Origin: CAG-917 sp028724485
Lineage (GTDB): Bacteria > Bacillota > Clostridia > Christensenellales > CAG-917
DNA length: 5,571 nt
Direction: 5' to 3'
Assembly (NCBI GenBank): GCA_028724485.1
Contig: JAQYCY010000109.1
Coordinates: 1-5,571, forward strand
In this document: piece by piece, positions 4,251 to 5,571 of the stretch
Numbering within the stretch: position 1 is the first letter of the stretch
Layout of the letters: the number at the start of each line of letters is the position of its first letter
Program-made: the position numbers and the translations under genes
Notes under the pieces: generated by a model
What the model was told of the DNA's origin: nothing
Seen by the model: only the letters and a program-made list of their open reading frames with translations
The model's database searches: none

Positions 4251-5571
4251 TCTCTTTTTCTTTATGACTATAACTACTGCCGCCGTAGCTGCTCCTACTG
4301 CCGCTAACACGCCTATCACTATGCCTGCAACCTTGCCGCCGCTTAGCGTGCCGCCTTGCTTTCCGCTGCCGCCCTTTCCGCTGCCGGCCGCTGCCGCATT
4401 GTCATATACTGCGGTAAGGCTAATTTCGCCGTCTACCGTAAAGGTGTAGTTCTTGTTCGTGCTGACGATTTTTCCGCTACCGTCTTTCCAGCCTTTGAAT
4501 ACTTTTCCTGCCGACGGTGCGTCAGCGGTAACGGTTACGCTGTCGCCTTGCTTATACGTTCCTGCGCCTGTTCCGCCGTTGACTTTGATTTCAATAGACG
4601 GAGCAGCTTCTATATCTCTGAAATGCGCTTGAATCTTAACGTTGCTTGCAGGCATTACAAAGGTTGTTTGTTTGCTTGTCGCACTTGCAAACTCAATCGT
4701 AACCCCTGCCGTTTCGCAAGTCCATTTATCGAAGACTTTTCCCGAAGGAGCAGGGTTTGCGGTTATGGTCACGGTTTCGCCTGCTTTTGCAGGGGATATG
4801 TCTTTCGTGCCGTCCACAACAACTATATCATACTTTCTAACAGCCAAGTAAGTTGCCTTAAAGGTTACGTTTTTGGCAGGCATATTGAACTTGATTTCCG
4901 CTTTGGTCAAGTCCATATCCGTTGTGTCAAGTCCCGTAACTTCCCACTTGTCAAAATACATATCGGTTGCAGGCTCGTTTGCTTTTACGGTGACTTCCGT
5001 TTGATACGTTGCCTTGCTCAAGGTTGTCGTTCCGTCTGTGACGGTTATGCTGTACGTTTCGTCTTCAAACGTTGCCTCAACGGTTACGCCTGCGGCAGGC
5101 ATTACCAAGGTAGTTTCTTTGCTTGTCGCACTTGCAAACTCAATCGTAACCCCTGCCGTTTTGCAAGTCCATTCAACAAACTTTTTGCCGGTAGGAACGG
5201 TTGCGTCTATTCTAACCGTTTCGTCATATATTGCTTTTTCCTTGTTTGCCGTACCGCCGTTTACAGTAATAGTGTACTCTATATCTTCGTAATTTGCGGT
5301 TGCGGTTACAGCATTTGCAGGCATATTAAAGGTAAGGCTTGTTTTAGTTGTATCAAGACCGCTTATTCCCTCAATCGTCCAACCCGAAAATTTCTTTCCT
5401 GTTGCAGGCTCGTATGCGGTGATAGTTACGCTTGCGCCCTCATTAAACACACCTTCGCCTGTTCCGCCGTTTACGGTAAGATTGTATGAAGAAACTCCGC
5501 TTTCAGGAACGTCCACTTCGGTAAATGCTCCTGCATTGTAGTTGTCCGTTTCCTTAAACCTTATTTGATAT
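4245..5571 (-). CDS. cell-surface protein with divergent InlB-B-type repeats and C-terminal membrane anchor (partial)
   Basis: The frame is open from the window edge to TAA at 4245, so the N-terminus and any signal peptide are outside; 441 residues are visible. The first visible residues (YQIRFKETDNYNAGAF) look like the end of a fibronectin-like or Ig-like surface repeat. Five units of the bacterial repeat known as divergent InlB B-repeat/Flg_new_2 follow, at about 29-95, 99-169, 173-244, 247-319 and 326-390. Each runs from a Y-x-[IL]-x-V-[NTV]-[GD]-G-T strand through a P-x-G-K-x-F-x-x-W core to an NMPA or VMPA turn and A-x-Y/F. A Gly/Ser/Lys linker (396-412), one hydrophobic helix (414-436) and a KKKRK tail (437-441) end the protein. 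There is no LPXTG sortase motif, so anchoring would be by the helix. A role in adhesion or as a surface stalk is family inference; no ligand can be named. A GTG at 5516 is internal, not a start. Confidence 0.85.
   Translation of the reverse strand, partial: YQIRFKETDNYNAGAFTEVDVPESGVSSYNLTVNGGTGEGVFNEGASVTITAYEPATGKKFSGWTIEGISGLDTTKTSLTFNMPANAVTATANYEDIEYTITVNGGTANKEKAIYDETVRIDATVPTGKKFVEWTCKTAGVTIEFASATSKETTLVMPAAGVTVEATFEDETYSITVTDGTTTLSKATYQTEVTVKANEPATDMYFDKWEVTGLDTTDMDLTKAEIKFNMPAKNVTFKATYLAVRKYDIVVVDGTKDISPAKAGETVTITANPAPSGKVFDKWTCETAGVTIEFASATSKQTTFVMPASNVKIQAHFRDIEAAPSIEIKVNGGTGAGTYKQGDSVTVTADAPSAGKVFKGWKDGSGKIVSTNKNYTFTVDGEISLTAVYDNAAAAGSGKGGSGKQGGTLSGGKVAGIVIGVLAAVGAATAAVVIVIKKKRK
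4648..4726. repeat. intragenic direct repeat, copy in surface repeat unit 4
   Basis: This 79-bp segment matches 5095-5173 with four mismatches by eye, including an identical 44-bp core (4671-4714). It encodes the W-T-C-x-T-A-G-V-T-I-E-F-A-S-A-T-S-K stretch of repeat unit 4. Confidence 0.85.
5095..5173. repeat. intragenic direct repeat, copy in surface repeat unit 2
   Basis: Partner of the 4648-4726 copy, with the identical core at 5118-5161. The offset is 447 bp, exactly 149 codons, so the two copies are in the same reading frame. The other repeat units are far more diverged in DNA. Confidence 0.85.

Noticed and set aside
4356..5489. A 377-codon open frame on the plus strand opposite the surface-protein gene
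   Set aside because: Its Cys/Arg-rich product has no family features and it lies wholly antisense to a well-supported repeat protein; codon composition of the repeats keeps the opposite frame open.

Overview
The window looks like chromosomal DNA of a low-to-moderate GC Bacillota, probably a gut-type Clostridia lineage. This rests on AT-rich spacers, AGGAG-type ribosome binding sites, CCA-encoding tRNA genes, and a C-terminally anchored repeat surface protein of Gram-positive style. The lineage is inference; no gene here fixes the species. All protein genes lie on the minus strand and the two tRNA genes on the plus strand.

Right to left along the minus strand, the window begins inside a large surface protein (4245-5571, N-terminus outside the window). 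It has five divergent InlB-B-type beta repeats, a Gly-rich linker, one transmembrane helix and a basic tail. Its stop codon is followed by an AT-rich tandem repeat array (about 4064-4250), then a strong hairpin terminator (4021-4044). A gene-free stretch with short 15-bp repeats (3872-3937) precedes an aminoglycoside-phosphotransferase-fold kinase of unknown substrate (2697-3659).

On the plus strand, a good promoter (2195-2223) drives tRNA-Val(GAC). A strongly structured spacer of about 130 nt follows, with its own intrinsic terminator, then tRNA-Val(CAC) and a 12-bp-stem terminator. That terminator separates the tRNA transcript from the convergent kinase gene.

The left part is a compact minus-strand set: an HI0933/BaiN-like FAD oxidoreductase (948-2030), 7 nt upstream of a MarR-family regulator (521-940), then after 160 nt an incomplete gene for a membrane-associated M28-type metallopeptidase (1-360). 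The oxidoreductase and MarR gene are probably co-transcribed. The peptidase has candidate promoters of its own but could also be read through from MarR.

No complete novel system is evident. The least explained parts are the hairpin-bearing array downstream of the surface gene, the structured inter-tRNA spacer, and the near-identical in-frame duplication inside the surface protein.
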